Below, one piece after another: positions 43,825 through 53,842 of a stretch of 64,000 bases of DNA. This DNA is from Isoetes taiwanensis (Eukaryota > Streptophyta > Lycopodiopsida > Isoetales > Isoetaceae). The notes under the pieces were generated by a model that made no database searches, was not told the origin of the DNA, and saw nothing but the letters and a program-made list of their open reading frames with translations. The stretch is from positions 1,300,001-1,364,000 of the forward strand of contig JAJEKV010000034.1 of assembly GCA_021234155.1 (NCBI GenBank), in the 5' to 3' direction. Numbering within the stretch: the first letter of the stretch is position 1; each line of letters starts with the position of its first letter. The position numbers and the translations under genes were made by a program.

Positions 43825-45761
43825 TGTGTAGCATGGGATTTGACGCTCAATTCATCCGACTAACTCTAGGGATGAACAGCTTTGCCTCAACCTCGGTGCT
43901 GGTTAACGGGCAACCCTCTGGTCTATTTAATCTCAAGAAAGGTATAAGGCAAGGTTGCCCCCTTGCTCCCTATCTGTTTCTCATCATGGCAAACCTTTTA
44001 ACAAGAATGGTCCACCTCAAGGCGTCAGAGGGAAACTTAGAAGGTCTAACCTTCCCAGAAGGTGTGGATAAGCTGACAATAATGCAGTATGCTGACGACA
44101 CTTTTATGTTTCTCAGATAAGATGACAATAGCTTTCTCTCATTCCGAGAGATCCTGTTGTCCTTTGAGGTTATTTCTGGTATTGGTCTCAATGCCAATAA
44201 ATGCTCGGTTCTATGACCTACAGAAAGTGACATTGATCCTCGAGCCAGGGGCTTGGGTTTCCCAGTAGTCACTGCCAGGGAATCAGTTAAACTTCTTGGA
44301 CTTCCCTTGATGCTGTCAGATAGTCTTAAAGGACTCTGGGCCCCCATACTTGATAAATTAAGGAAGAAGGTTGGTCTGTGGTCTACAAAGTCCCTCTCTA
44401 CAGCCGGACGTGTGACAGTGGCAAATGCTGTTCTTGCTGCCTCTCATATTTATTACTCTTCAGTTATGGTTGCCCAGAAAGGGGTATATAACCAAATCCA
44501 AATTATCATCCGGAAATTTATCTGGTGGGGCATGGCGAAGGTAGCCTGGGGGAAACTCTGTCGTGACAAAAAAGATGGTGGTTTGGGCTGTAAGGATCCC
44601 TTCTTACAAGCTCAGGCCCTAGCAGCCAAATTTGTCTGGCGTGCTCTACAAGGTGAGTCATCCCCTGCTTTGAGGTTTGTTTCTTATTGGTTGAAACAAG
44701 GTAAACTCCTTGGTAAACCATCTCTCCCTAGGGATGAGCTGGGTGCTCTATTCTACAACTTCAAGGTGGCCCCTGGAACATCTCATGTTATGCGTAAAAT
44801 TCTTCATGCATGGTTAAAAGTGCAGCATCTCTTTTCTCCTATGGATCCCCCCATGGATGCAGGTGGATTTAGTCTATTTTGGAACACTGGGATCTGGGAG
44901 AGAGATGGGCTTCCCTTGGCACTCTCACACCCTCGTATCTTCGTCAAATGGAAGGGTTGTGGAATAACTCAGTTGCAACACCTTTGGGATAATGGCAGAT
45001 GGGTCAATTGGACCGCATTCAAGAGGGTAATCCCGAATTCAGGGGAAGGTGACCGTAAAGTCTTAAGGGAAATCCTACGGAATACCATTAGTCTGACGGG
45101 TATTGTGGGGTCACGGGAGAACTGGCTATATGATGGGTAGAATCAATATAGTGTGAAGAGGATATATAGGGATCTGTGCCAGGATACCCCCCTGTTAGTG
45201 GAGGTGAGGCTTGGGGTTAGTATGGCAGACACCAAAACCTTATTGTCTAACTCCTGGAAAACTATCTGCTCTAGGAAGATTCAGTTCTTCAGATGGTTAG
45301 CTCTTCAAGGGGGATTAAGTACCATGGAAAGATTATTCATTAAGGGCATTACAGTTGATGACAGATGTCCATTGGGCTGTCAGGTTACTGAATCCATATC
45401 TCACCTCTTTTTTTGCCGCCGGATTGCTGAATTCTGGCAGTGGGTCTGCCCTATTATTGGTATCATGTTAAGCCAATTGGTATGGCCAGAGCTGCTCATC
45501 AACACGGATCGCTGCTGCATTGAGGCCTCTTTGGTGAACTTGATACTTTGGGTTATTTGGAAGCATCGTTGTGACGTGGCTTTAGGTGGTCAGGGGATCT
45601 CTATGGAAAAGCTAAAAAACTCGTTCAATATGGAGGTCGCTTTGATGGCTCTATCTCACCATAAGGAGAAAGGCACGAAATACAACAAAGGACTTGATAA
45701 AATAGGGACCTTGGTCGGGTTCTACTCATACTTCAGGTGCCACTGGGTTGATAACGAGTAA
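43825..45761 (+). pseudogene. L1-type LINE ORF2, 3' part (RT and zf-RVT)
   Basis: Continues the RT interrupted at 24,137, right after the duplicated AGTTA. Motifs: GIRQGCPLAPYLFLIMANLL, the catalytic IMQYADDTFMF (YADD), VKLLGLPL, GLWSTKSLSTAGRVTVANAV, RKFIWWG and the C-terminal zf-RVT domain (KIQFFRWLALQGGLSTMERL, then DDRCPLGC and ESISHLFFCRRIAEFW). An early stop after YADD (near 44,118) and another near 45,138 break the frame. The 3' untranslated part after 45,761 has two copies of TATAGTACCC and ends in A-rich DNA. Confidence 0.93.
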
Positions 45762-45892
45762 CAAATTATATTTAAGTCAGTTGGTGGATCCAGTACTGGA
45801 ATGGAGCTGGCTCTCTCTATAGTACCCACTCTTTGGTGAAGAAAGAAGATTTTCCTTATAGTACCCTCTTAGTGGGGAAAAAACATCGAATG
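45762..45892. other. LINE tail / Helitron 3' end junction
   Basis: Two copies of TATAGTACCC (about 45,819 and 45,859), then an inverted repeat GGGGAAAAA (45,876-45,884) / TTTTTCCCC (45,898-45,906). Read on the minus strand this hairpin is followed by ACTAAG, loosely like the hairpin plus CTRR end of a Helitron, but the base after CTAA is G rather than the expected T. Confidence 0.35.
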
Positions 45893-46267
45893 TCATATTT
45901 TTCCCCTACGCTTTAAGTACCAGTATTTCTTAGAACTGGATGGGTTGCTCTGTAAGTTGTTGTATCCATGCGTTGTTGTGTTTAATTTTGCGATGTAAGT
46001 TTTCTCTAGTTTGTTTGCCTCTTTTTTGTCTTGTGTTTGATGGAGTATTTCCAATTTGAAATTTTGTATTGCTGGATGATAGAGATTTGTGTCATGAATC
46101 ATTTTCATGTTTGGTTTTTTTAGGTGTTGGAAGAATCTTTTTGTTGGATGCTTGGATTGGCCAATGTACATTTTGTTATTTCGTATGCAGGTTATCTTGT
46201 ATATTTTGATTGCATTGTCTTGTTTTGATGGTTTTGCACCTGTTTCAATATGAGTTAGTTTTGTCAT
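45893..46267 (-). CDS. GIY-YIG endonuclease
   Basis: 124 codons, intact, ATG at 46267. Motifs: IKIYKITCIRNNKMYIGQS (the GIY and YIG strands, with both tyrosines), PTKRFFQHL (conserved R and H), KLEKTYIAKLNTT (catalytic E) and HGYNNLQ (conserved N). This is the full set of GIY-YIG nuclease residues; such enzymes cut DNA with one metal ion. The C-terminus is short and basic (KKYWYLKRRGK). It lies 172 bp downstream of the accessory gene on the same strand. GIY-YIG domains are known from Penelope elements, homing introns and bacterial repair. I know of no standard Helitron component of this kind. It could also be a separate small insertion. Confidence 0.85.
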   Translation of the reverse strand: MTKLTHIETGAKPSKQDNAIKIYKITCIRNNKMYIGQSKHPTKRFFQHLKKPNMKMIHDTNLYHPAIQNFKLEILHQTQDKKEANKLEKTYIAKLNTTTHGYNNLQSNPSSSKKYWYLKRRGKI

Positions 46268-46438
46268 GTATGTAATATATTTTATTAACCTTAGAACATG
46301 GAACGTTCCTCTAAGGTAATTTAATTGTTAAATGCCAGGTGTTTTTATGATGAATGTAAATTAGCCACTATATAGATTGTATATTTAAAAGCAAGCTTGT
46401 TTTGCATTGGAGTATCAATTGTCTTTTAAGCTGAGATT

Positions 46439-47539
46439 TCAATTACGTTGAATGCTTCCTTTTGGGAAGAATTCTATGTTGTCGTATAGTTCTAACGCCA
46501 GATTGCTATCCAATATATGGGTGACCTTCTCAATTGTCATGGGGTTGTTTTCTTTGTGGTCATGGTTGCATGATCCCATCATTTTCTCCATCAGTTTTTG
46601 TGCAGCTGGCCTTTTCAAGCGAAGTAACGCTGGGATCCTGACGTTGTAGCCAAAATGTAGGATGCTCATTTGATATGAGTTTATTCCGTTAGATATTTTC
46701 TTGAGGAGCTCGTTGCCTTCAGTTTTCGTTAACTTTGCATAATCAGCGACAACATTGTTTGCTTTTAGAAAATACTTCAAGAAACCTGGGTTTTAACAAA
46801 CGAAGAGTTTTAGCGAGAAAACTTAAAGCTAATGGTTAGCTTGAAGATGCATTAGTCTTATAATTGACTAACTGAACCATATAACAAATCAAATTGAAAT
46901 GAGCTTAACCGATGACATAAGAGAACTAGAATGCAATGGATTTTTGAAATTGTTCATTAAGATGATGTTTGAGGTTTGTTGGTCAGGACATGCCTTGAGT
47001 GATATATGATATCTATTGGAAGGATGTTTTCCAAGAATGGGACAATCATTTTTACAGAACTTGCAAGCTATTTATTGGGTTTATGCATGGATACCTATGG
47101 ATATGCATCTGATCAAGGCTGCTCAATGTTACGATGATATAAACCAGCAAGTTGTTTAGGTTTACCTTCTGCAGGATCTTCATTGTTGTCCCGTTGGAAG
47201 TCGTTTCTGTAAGTTCTTGCTGTTTCTTTAAATTCGATCATGTCGTGCTTTGTGTCCCACCCTTGTATATAGTCTTCTGGTGGTATTCCACATAGGTTAA
47301 CATGTCTCATTACTTGGCTTGTTAAAGTGTGTTTCGTTGCACTGGACGATGCGTTCTTGATATCATCTTCTTTCTCTATTTCTTGCAAGTAATGCTCCCA
47401 CAACTAGCAGTGTAGGGTTAGAGAGTTTGTTAGTATATAGAGCACAAGTTTATTTGCACAATGGGTTGAGTACCTCTGTAATTTCCACCTCATTCTTCCT
47501 TTTCCCAGCGTTTGCATTCGAATTGTTTTTTGGAGCCAT
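46439..47539 (-). CDS. Three-exon accessory gene of the Helitron
   Basis: Exon 1 is 47,539-47,474 (66 nt; starts MAPKNNSNANAGKRK, ends GAG|GTACTC). Exon 2 is 47,403-47,166 (238 nt; after CTAG, ends AAG|GTAAAC). Exon 3 is 46,785-46,439 (347 nt; after CCCAG). Splice sites are GT-AG and the phases agree (0, then 1+2), giving an unbroken protein of about 216 residues. The N-terminus is basic and Asn-rich. The rest is acidic then helical (KHTLTSQVMRHVNL, EGNELLKKISNGI, LRLKRPAAQKLMEKMM). No domain is recognised; it is not an OB-fold RPA as in many plant Helitrons. Position between helicase and GIY-YIG suggests a role in the element, but this is inference. Confidence 0.55.
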
Positions 47540-47620
47540 TCTCTTTGTTATTAATCTGTCATAAAGGTGTGTTGTCATTCTGTTATGAGATTAAAATATT
47601 ATTAAGGCTGGTACCTGCAT

Positions 47621-48925
47621 TTAATGCATAAGCAGAGCATTGTTTGGCTTGAAATCTGTAGGCTTGATTGGACGAATTATATGCAATTGTTGTGAGGTTC
47701 TAACTCTTGAGAGCATCACATAGAGCAGGCCTGGTGTAAATGCCTTTCTAACAACCACAATCACTTTGTGATCTATTGTTGACCCTTGGGACTTGTGGCC
47801 AGTCATTGCATATGCTAGTGCTAATGGGAATGTCCTTTTGTACAAATGCTTGCCGTTATGGTATTTGTGAACCATCTTTGTCCTTTTAATTGTGACGTAT
47901 TGAAGAGAATCATTTATGCTGCATACAATAGATTGAACTTGGTTGTTGTCATCGATATCAATGTATGTCATTATTGCTTTTGTGCCATTTGCTATTGAGG
48001 ATTGGAGGTCTAAGTTTGATGTGATAATGACCTTAGAACCCGTTGCTACATATGGGATTTCATGGAAAGTAGGTTCTGAAAGCCATGGTTCCACACTGTC
48101 CTCTTCCTTGGCATTTGTGTCAATGTGGACTTGCACTAGCCGGTTTAACGAGAACAGCTTCAGGATTGCAAACTTATTGTAGAAGAGAACGTCCTCATTG
48201 TGGGAGCATAATACTGTAGTATTCTGATCAATCAACTTCAGACTTCTGCCTTGTCAATGATGTTATTTTTTAGGTTGTTTACCAGCTCTGTATTTGTTGG
48301 CTCTCTGGTGCGAATGATATTGAGAAATGTAGAATAAGAGGGGTCCAATGAATGCCTTATGGATTGGTGAAGGTGGTATTTACGAGCTCTTTGAAAGTGA
48401 ATGGAATTGGATAGCAAGCATGCTGAGCAACATTCATCTTTATCTTTCTTGTGGTAGCAAATTGGTGGAAGTTGTGCATGGTCTCCAAACAGGAGTATTG
48501 TTCTTGTGAGAAGTATTTCATCAATTGAAGAGGACAATACTTCTGATATTTGGCGTAGAACCATATTGAATGTGACACTTGTCATCATGGACATTTCATC
48601 TATTACGATGATGTCAAAGCTATTTATTTGCTGATACCTTATGTCTGATCTCGACAAAGTTGAGGGCCATTGGTTTTTCACCGGTATGGCGAATTGGTTG
48701 TGCACAGTAGTTGCTCTTCTTGATATTCCACATGCAGCTATTCCGGTTGTTGCAGTGATGAGGACACGCTTACCGGCATCTTCGTAATGCTGCTGCAATT
48801 TCTTAATGAGGTAGGTTTTTCCAGAACCAGGTGTTCCTGAGACTACGTGAATACCGTGTGGATTGCCCTTCAATTCTTCGAAGATTGCAGCCCTGGGGGA
48901 TCCACCTTCTTTATAAGGGATATGC
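47621..48925 (-). pseudogene. Helitron Pif1-like helicase domain
   Basis: Minus strand from about 48925 reads YKEGGSPRAAIFEELKG, then VVSGTPGSGKTYLIKKL (Walker A), LITATTGIAA, FDIIVIDEMSMM (Walker B), LFGDHAQLPP (motif III) and, after a frame change near 48,238, FPLALAYAMTGHKSQG and LLYVMLSRVRTSQQL (motifs V and VI). It ends at 47621. This is the 5'-3' DNA helicase half of RepHel that unwinds the strand during rolling-circle transposition. All key motifs are present; only the one frame change breaks it. Confidence 0.92.
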
Positions 48926-49096
48926 CACCTGCGTGCATAGGGTAGCCAAAAAACCCCTAATATACGTGTTTCTGATCGGCAAATTTGACCCCTTTCCGTA
49001 TGGTTTTACAATTAGAAGAACATCCCAAAACCCCTATGACCCCTAGTATACATACGGAAAAGGGTAAAAAATCACCCCCTCCCATTGATGCACGTG
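48926..49096. mobile_element. Small foldback (MITE-like) insertion
   Basis: About 171 bp with imperfect terminal inverted repeats (CCACCTGCGTGCAT on the left; the right end reads ATTGATGCACGTGG) and a strong internal pair CCCTTTCCGTATG / CATACGGAAAAGGG. It sits between the Rep and helicase halves and ends the Rep reading frame. Confidence 0.55.
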
Positions 49097-50662
49097 GTTT
49101 TGACAGGTTCCACAAGGTGACGCCCCCTTGATTACAGCTTGTGCATCCTTTAGAGGGTGATTGAGTTGATGTTCATGTAACAATGTGTTATTGTTGAAGT
49201 AACTTTCTATGTTTGATGAGGACAGTGATGTCTCTGCTGCAGTGAGTGTCTTGCTTAATATTGCATGAAGCATTTGCATTTGCTCCTCGTCTTCCAGTAG
49301 ATACTCAATGTAGGAACCAATGTGCTTGATGATGTCTTCTTCACAATTCATAATACCGCGGAGCTGACATTCAAGGATGTATGATTCTGCAGTGTTCTCT
49401 GTAGAGATTAGTTCGGACTCATGTGCAAACGGGATTTCTGAAAGTAGGATGTTGTAACAGAATTCTTCCATATGATGAACTGGGTGGTAGTCAGTGAATC
49501 TAACCATTTGGTTTGTTTTGCATATCTTGTTTCCATAGTTGTCTATGGCATAAGGATCTTTCTTGCTGCTAGGAGGATGGACACAATAGTTCTTCCAAAA
49601 TTCCTTGTAAGTTAGGTGTTGCATAGAGCTTGGTCTTGCGGCGTACAAGTCAACTGCATGGAGTGTAGGGCTTGAACCCCTACGTATGAGACGTTGCCTT
49701 GTTGAAGGTGGGGATGTGTCTATGAAGGTGACTGTGTCTGATCTTTGGATCGTTGGGATTTGTAAGCATGTGAGCGCTGCTTCTGTTGCTGATATTGGTT
49801 TTGACAGAACCATGGCGGATATTAGCTTGCACTTTGTATCATCCAAACCAGGCAACCCCAATTTTTTTATGTCATCTGCATTCAAGTTTAAATGACCATA
49901 GGGTTCACTTTTCATAGCGTACTTTAACAAATAAAATGACCAATTGCCATTTGTTACTCTCTGAAGGTTCATATGGGCGCCCCACAACATTAGTACAGTT
50001 GGGTGATATGGGACTACTCTTTGATGTTCTTTTTCTGGGCGATAGTATATCCATCTCTCACCTTTTTCATCAAGCTGGGCATTATGGAGAACATGTGGCT
50101 TAAATGGGAATCCGTATTTGCAATGCCTCGTTTTTCCATTTAGGTAGCATGAGTCCCTACAAGTATGGATTTGTTTTGTGACAACTAAGTTGTGGAGTTT
50201 TTTCTCAAATTGATCGTTTGATGGCTTGGGAATGTAAGCAACAATTTCATTTGTGATGCGGTCTACGTCTTCATTGTCAAGCCAAAGGATGATGTGTGCA
50301 TGCAAGGAGTGTCTGTTTTGCACCTCGTATCGTATGACGTGGTGAATGACATTTCCTAGTATTCCATTACTCTTTAACACGTACAATTTGAGGAACATTT
50401 GTAGCCTACTATGGAATAACAAGGCACATTCCACTGGACAATCTATCCACGTGAAGGTGTGGTTTATTTGTTGGACTATTTTCTCGATTTCATCAATTTC
50501 TGGCCATCTCGTATTGGAAACCTCGTCTGATGTCAAAGTCAAGAACAATGTTGGAATTCCCCAGTACTGTACCATTGTTAATAAGTCTTTTAAATGCTTG
50601 CGGTGCCATGATGGGGAATTGGGGATTGTTTTGGGCACTTTATATTTTATCACATGGCGCAT
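49043..50662 (-). CDS. Helitron Rep (HUH endonuclease) region
   Basis: 539 open codons. The Rep domain shows TLFLTLTSDE (motif 1), RHSLHAHIILWLD (HUH motif 2) and WSFYLLKYAMKSEP with the two tyrosines spaced as in YxxKYxxK (motif 3). Between them is the conserved Cys/His stretch HTCRDSCYLNGKTRHCKYGFPF. It nicks and joins single-stranded ends during rolling-circle transposition. The last dozen codons run into the foldback insertion. The N-terminal continuation is in another frame at 50,925-50,650. Confidence 0.93.
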   Translation of the reverse strand: MRHVIKYKVPKTIPNSPSWHRKHLKDLLTMVQYWGIPTLFLTLTSDEVSNTRWPEIDEIEKIVQQINHTFTWIDCPVECALLFHSRLQMFLKLYVLKSNGILGNVIHHVIRYEVQNRHSLHAHIILWLDNEDVDRITNEIVAYIPKPSNDQFEKKLHNLVVTKQIHTCRDSCYLNGKTRHCKYGFPFKPHVLHNAQLDEKGERWIYYRPEKEHQRVVPYHPTVLMLWGAHMNLQRVTNGNWSFYLLKYAMKSEPYGHLNLNADDIKKLGLPGLDDTKCKLISAMVLSKPISATEAALTCLQIPTIQRSDTVTFIDTSPPSTRQRLIRRGSSPTLHAVDLYAARPSSMQHLTYKEFWKNYCVHPPSSKKDPYAIDNYGNKICKTNQMVRFTDYHPVHHMEEFCYNILLSEIPFAHESELISTENTAESYILECQLRGIMNCEEDIIKHIGSYIEYLLEDEEQMQMLHAILSKTLTAAETSLSSSNIESYFNNNTLLHEHQLNHPLKDAQAVIKGASPCGTCQNHVHQWEGVIFYPFPYVY

Positions 50663-51874
50663 GCATTCAATATCTGTGGACTGGGGTGCTCTCTTTTGTA
50701 TTTTAGCATGTCTCGGTCCAAGTAGCAGTTGTTTATGGAGTTGGCGAGAAGGACAGATTGTCTAACTTGAAACATCATGAGAAGGTATGGTTTGTATAGT
50801 GTAAAAATGGAGAAGAGACAACTAATACGTGTTTTTAGGTGTTGGAAAATGTCGTCTTTGTCTTGTTGCATTGTTCCATGGGGAAAGAGGAATGGGAATA
50901 TACATGATTCAAGGGTGAATGCCACCTCTTACTTGCTAGCTTTGTCAATAATACTTCTGTTAATCACAAGGCCAGTAACATCTGTGTAGGTTGGGTAGTT
51001 GTTTGTGGTAGATGTTTGTCTTGGTACTAGCTTTGGGAGCTCATAAACATCGCCCTCTGAAAATGGTTGGGTTGTTTGATAGGACGACATGTCTTCCAAA
51101 ATAGAGTAGGCACGTATGTTCATATGTTGCATTGATGCATATGCTTGGTCATTTTTTGATCGTTCTGCTATTTTTTGAACAACACTTGCTGGTAAGATGC
51201 AAAGTCCTGTTCTTGGATTTGGTCTCTCATACAATGTTAGGAATTGCTTGACTAACATGTTGTTGTTCAGTAAGAACCCCAGCAAACTTGCAACTGTGTG
51301 AGTCATTGTTGAGACAGTCGTCTATGTCACCCCAACTTACAAGGGGATTGTCAAGGAGGCTCCTTTGCTGACTAGATCCAGTAGCTATAGAATTGAATTT
51401 CTTCTTCACAACTATGGAAATGTCTAGCAACTGAGTATAAAATATTGGCAAGGTAAGTACTTGCCTTATGTACATTGGAGAGTAGGCTGGACTTGTAGAT
51501 GTGGTGCCATTTGAACGATTGCACTTGCTACATTTGTAGTATCTAGCATTTGTAGCTGAAGTGTGCTTGTACAAAAAAGGGTTAATCAAGTAAAATGGAG
51601 GAGGATGTAGGTTGTCATGATAATGGAATTTGGCTGCATGATCAGAAGGTTGGCTGTAGGATGTCTTGCCACAAATTGCGCAAATTTGCATGTTTTTGAT
51701 GAGACTAGCTGTGTCTTTTATCCAATGGCATTGCAATGACTGAATTTCTAGCCAAGACGTGGCCGTTGGTCTTAAAGCAACTCGTCTTTTTTTAAACATC
51801 CTAGCTCGTGCTTCATTTCTTTTCCTTCGTAGGGTGGTCTTCCTATTTAAATTTTGTAGGGCTTCCTCTTCCAT
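50650..51874 (-). pseudogene. Helitron RepHel N-terminal region
   Basis: Three minus-strand pieces in changing frames. 51874-51227 has basic KRRVALRPTA and two Cys pairs (CAICGK with HAAKFHYHDN; CSKCNRSN) that could bind zinc. 51306-50929 is a helical region. 50925-50650 has FPFLFPHGTMQQDK and YKPYLLMMFQVR, the conserved Helitron N-terminal block before Rep. Frame changes lie near 51,300, 50,927 and 50,655. Introns are possible at the first, but the last two look like single indels. Confidence 0.8.
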
Positions 51875-51880
51875 CCCTGT

Positions 51881-52919
51881 TCACATAATCTTGGTTTTAG
51901 AAACACATTTACTGTGGTGCACTGTGCAACAAAGTCCTAGGATTGAATCAAACAATCCGGTTCAAATTAAAAAGTTCCGGTCCATATGAAATATTGTAGG
52001 ATATACGGGCCGGTCCAAAAAATGGCGTATAAGGATTTGGGCCGGTTAAAGCCATAGGTCCTAGGATTTTTTTTGGTTATATTTTTATACTAGCAGGATT
52101 TTCTTACTAAGCTACTTTTATATAGGGAATGAAAATATTATATTTAATATACGCCTACAATATTAAATCATATTAAACGACTACCTCTAAAACATTTTTT
52201 CATCATATAGTGCATGTATTATAGGTTTTGCAATGTACTACAACACTTGATGAGCTTGTACAATGGTCTGAAATAGAAAAGTTTGATTTTGTTTCCATTG
52301 TATGTCCTTGTAAAGAGAGTTCTTATTACATACAAGTCTACTACAGGATTCTTTGTAAAAAAGAAACTTCATGTTGACCCTTTTATAAATATTTGTTACA
52401 AGAAAGTTCCTAATGGATTTTGTAACAAAAGGGCCAATCCGGTTCAAACTTATATAATCCTATTAATTTTATAAACAAAAGGTTTTTTTCCTATTGGGGA
52501 AAAAGGGTTTGTTATACACTGCTTTGGTGTAAACTGTTTCCCATAGGCCTGCTTAATGTATAAAAGTCTATTACCATGGTCTTCCACTGAGGCTTGGCTT
52601 TCTCTGAAGCAACACTATTTTTCATGTACTTCCCAATTTACTTTTTGTTTCTAGTTAATGTTTCATGTAACAGGTACTTATTTTATAACAAACATATGAA
52701 TTTTGGGCTCCAGATTTAAATGTGCATTAGTCAAAGTTTACCTTTTCGAAGGATATTTCAAAAAAATGTATTCTTTGAATCGTTAGAGGTGAATCTGCAC
52801 AATAAGATATGACAGGCTTAGACATGAAACCTTATAGATGAAATCTCAGAGATATATAACAGGGTGCAATATTTTTCATTTCAAATGTTTCTAGTAGCAA
52901 ACTTCACACCATGCATTGT
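51881..52919. other. AT-rich spacer
   Basis: No supported gene. CCGGTTCAAA/CCGGTCC motifs at 51,958-52,040 may be remains of a Helitron or other element end. Confidence 0.4.
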
Positions 52920-53840
52920 CCCCATAGAAGAGGCGATTATTATTGCTAAAGAAGTTGGTGTTGGATTTAAAACAGTTGATGTATTGGCCATTACTCTCAT
53001 TGACATGTTTGCAACATCTGGAAAATTGGTTGTTTTTCCAATATGCTAGCTTTAACAACTACAATTACCTACATTTTTTCTTGGTGGAGTGTGCAATATC
53101 TATGTATAGTGTCGTTATAGGACATGCTCGACTCGAGAATGCCTTTGCTGCTTTAGGTCTTTTCATGATGTTAAAGCAATGATAGCTTTAACAACTACAA
53201 TTACCTACATTTTTTCTTGGTGGAGTGTGCAATATCTATGTATAGTGTCGTTATAGGACATGCTCGACTCGAGAATGCCTTTGCTGCTTTAGGTCTTTTC
53301 ATGATGTTAAAGCAATGATGTACAATGACTTTCTGGTAGTATTTAAAGCAAAAGATGTTTTTAGCAAAGATTCAAGCTCATCATGTAACGGCATTCTCTT
53401 CCAATGAGGATGTTCAACCTCAAGAGGGAGGGATGACATGAACCCCTTAACAAAATTGGTTGTTTTTCCAATATGCTAGCTTTAACAACTACAATTACCT
53501 ACATTTTTTCTTGGTGGAGTGTGCAATATCTATGTATAGTGTCCCCATAGAAGAGGCGATTATTATTGCTAAAGAAGTTGGTGTTGGATTTAAAACAGTT
53601 GATGTATTGGCCATTACTCTCATTGACATGTTTGCAACATCTGGAAAATTGGTTGTTTTTCCAATATGCTAGCTTTAACAACTACAATTACCTACATTTT
53701 TTCTTGGGGGAGTGTGCAATATCTATGTATAGTGTCGTTATAGGACATGCTCGACTCGAGAATGCCTTTGCTGCTTTAGGTCTTTTCATGATGTTAAAGC
53801 AATGATAGCTTTAACAACTACAATTACCTACATTTTTTCT
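52920..53840 (+). repeat. Mosaic tandem repeat of two units
   Basis: Unit A (about 126 bp, starts CCCATAGAAGAGGCG) at 52,921-53,046 and 53,545-53,668. Unit B (136 bp, starts TAGCTTTAACAACTAC) at 53,047-53,182, 53,183-53,318, a truncated copy from 53,477, a full copy at 53,669-53,804 and a partial copy from 53,805. Copies are nearly identical. Unit A reads IEEAIIIAKEVGVGFKTVDV and unit B VVIGHARLENAFAALG, so a coding exon may be the source, but the protein is not recognised. Confidence 0.85.
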
Positions 53841-53842
53841 TT

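Larger units (their letters stand above)
45893..51880 (-). mobile_element. Helitron with Rep/helicase, accessory gene and GIY-YIG ORF
   Basis: All genes are on the minus strand in the order N-terminal zinc region, Rep (HUH), Pif1-like helicase, a three-exon accessory gene and a GIY-YIG ORF. The first three are parts of the standard Helitron RepHel protein, here broken by frame changes and a foldback insertion. The ends were not defined with confidence. It directly follows the LINE tail. Confidence 0.85.

Noticed and set aside
45874-45910. Helitron 3' terminal hairpin with CTRR end
   Set aside because: The hairpin is good, but CTAA follows it at once and is followed by G rather than T. Not enough to fix the element end, so reported only as a junction note.
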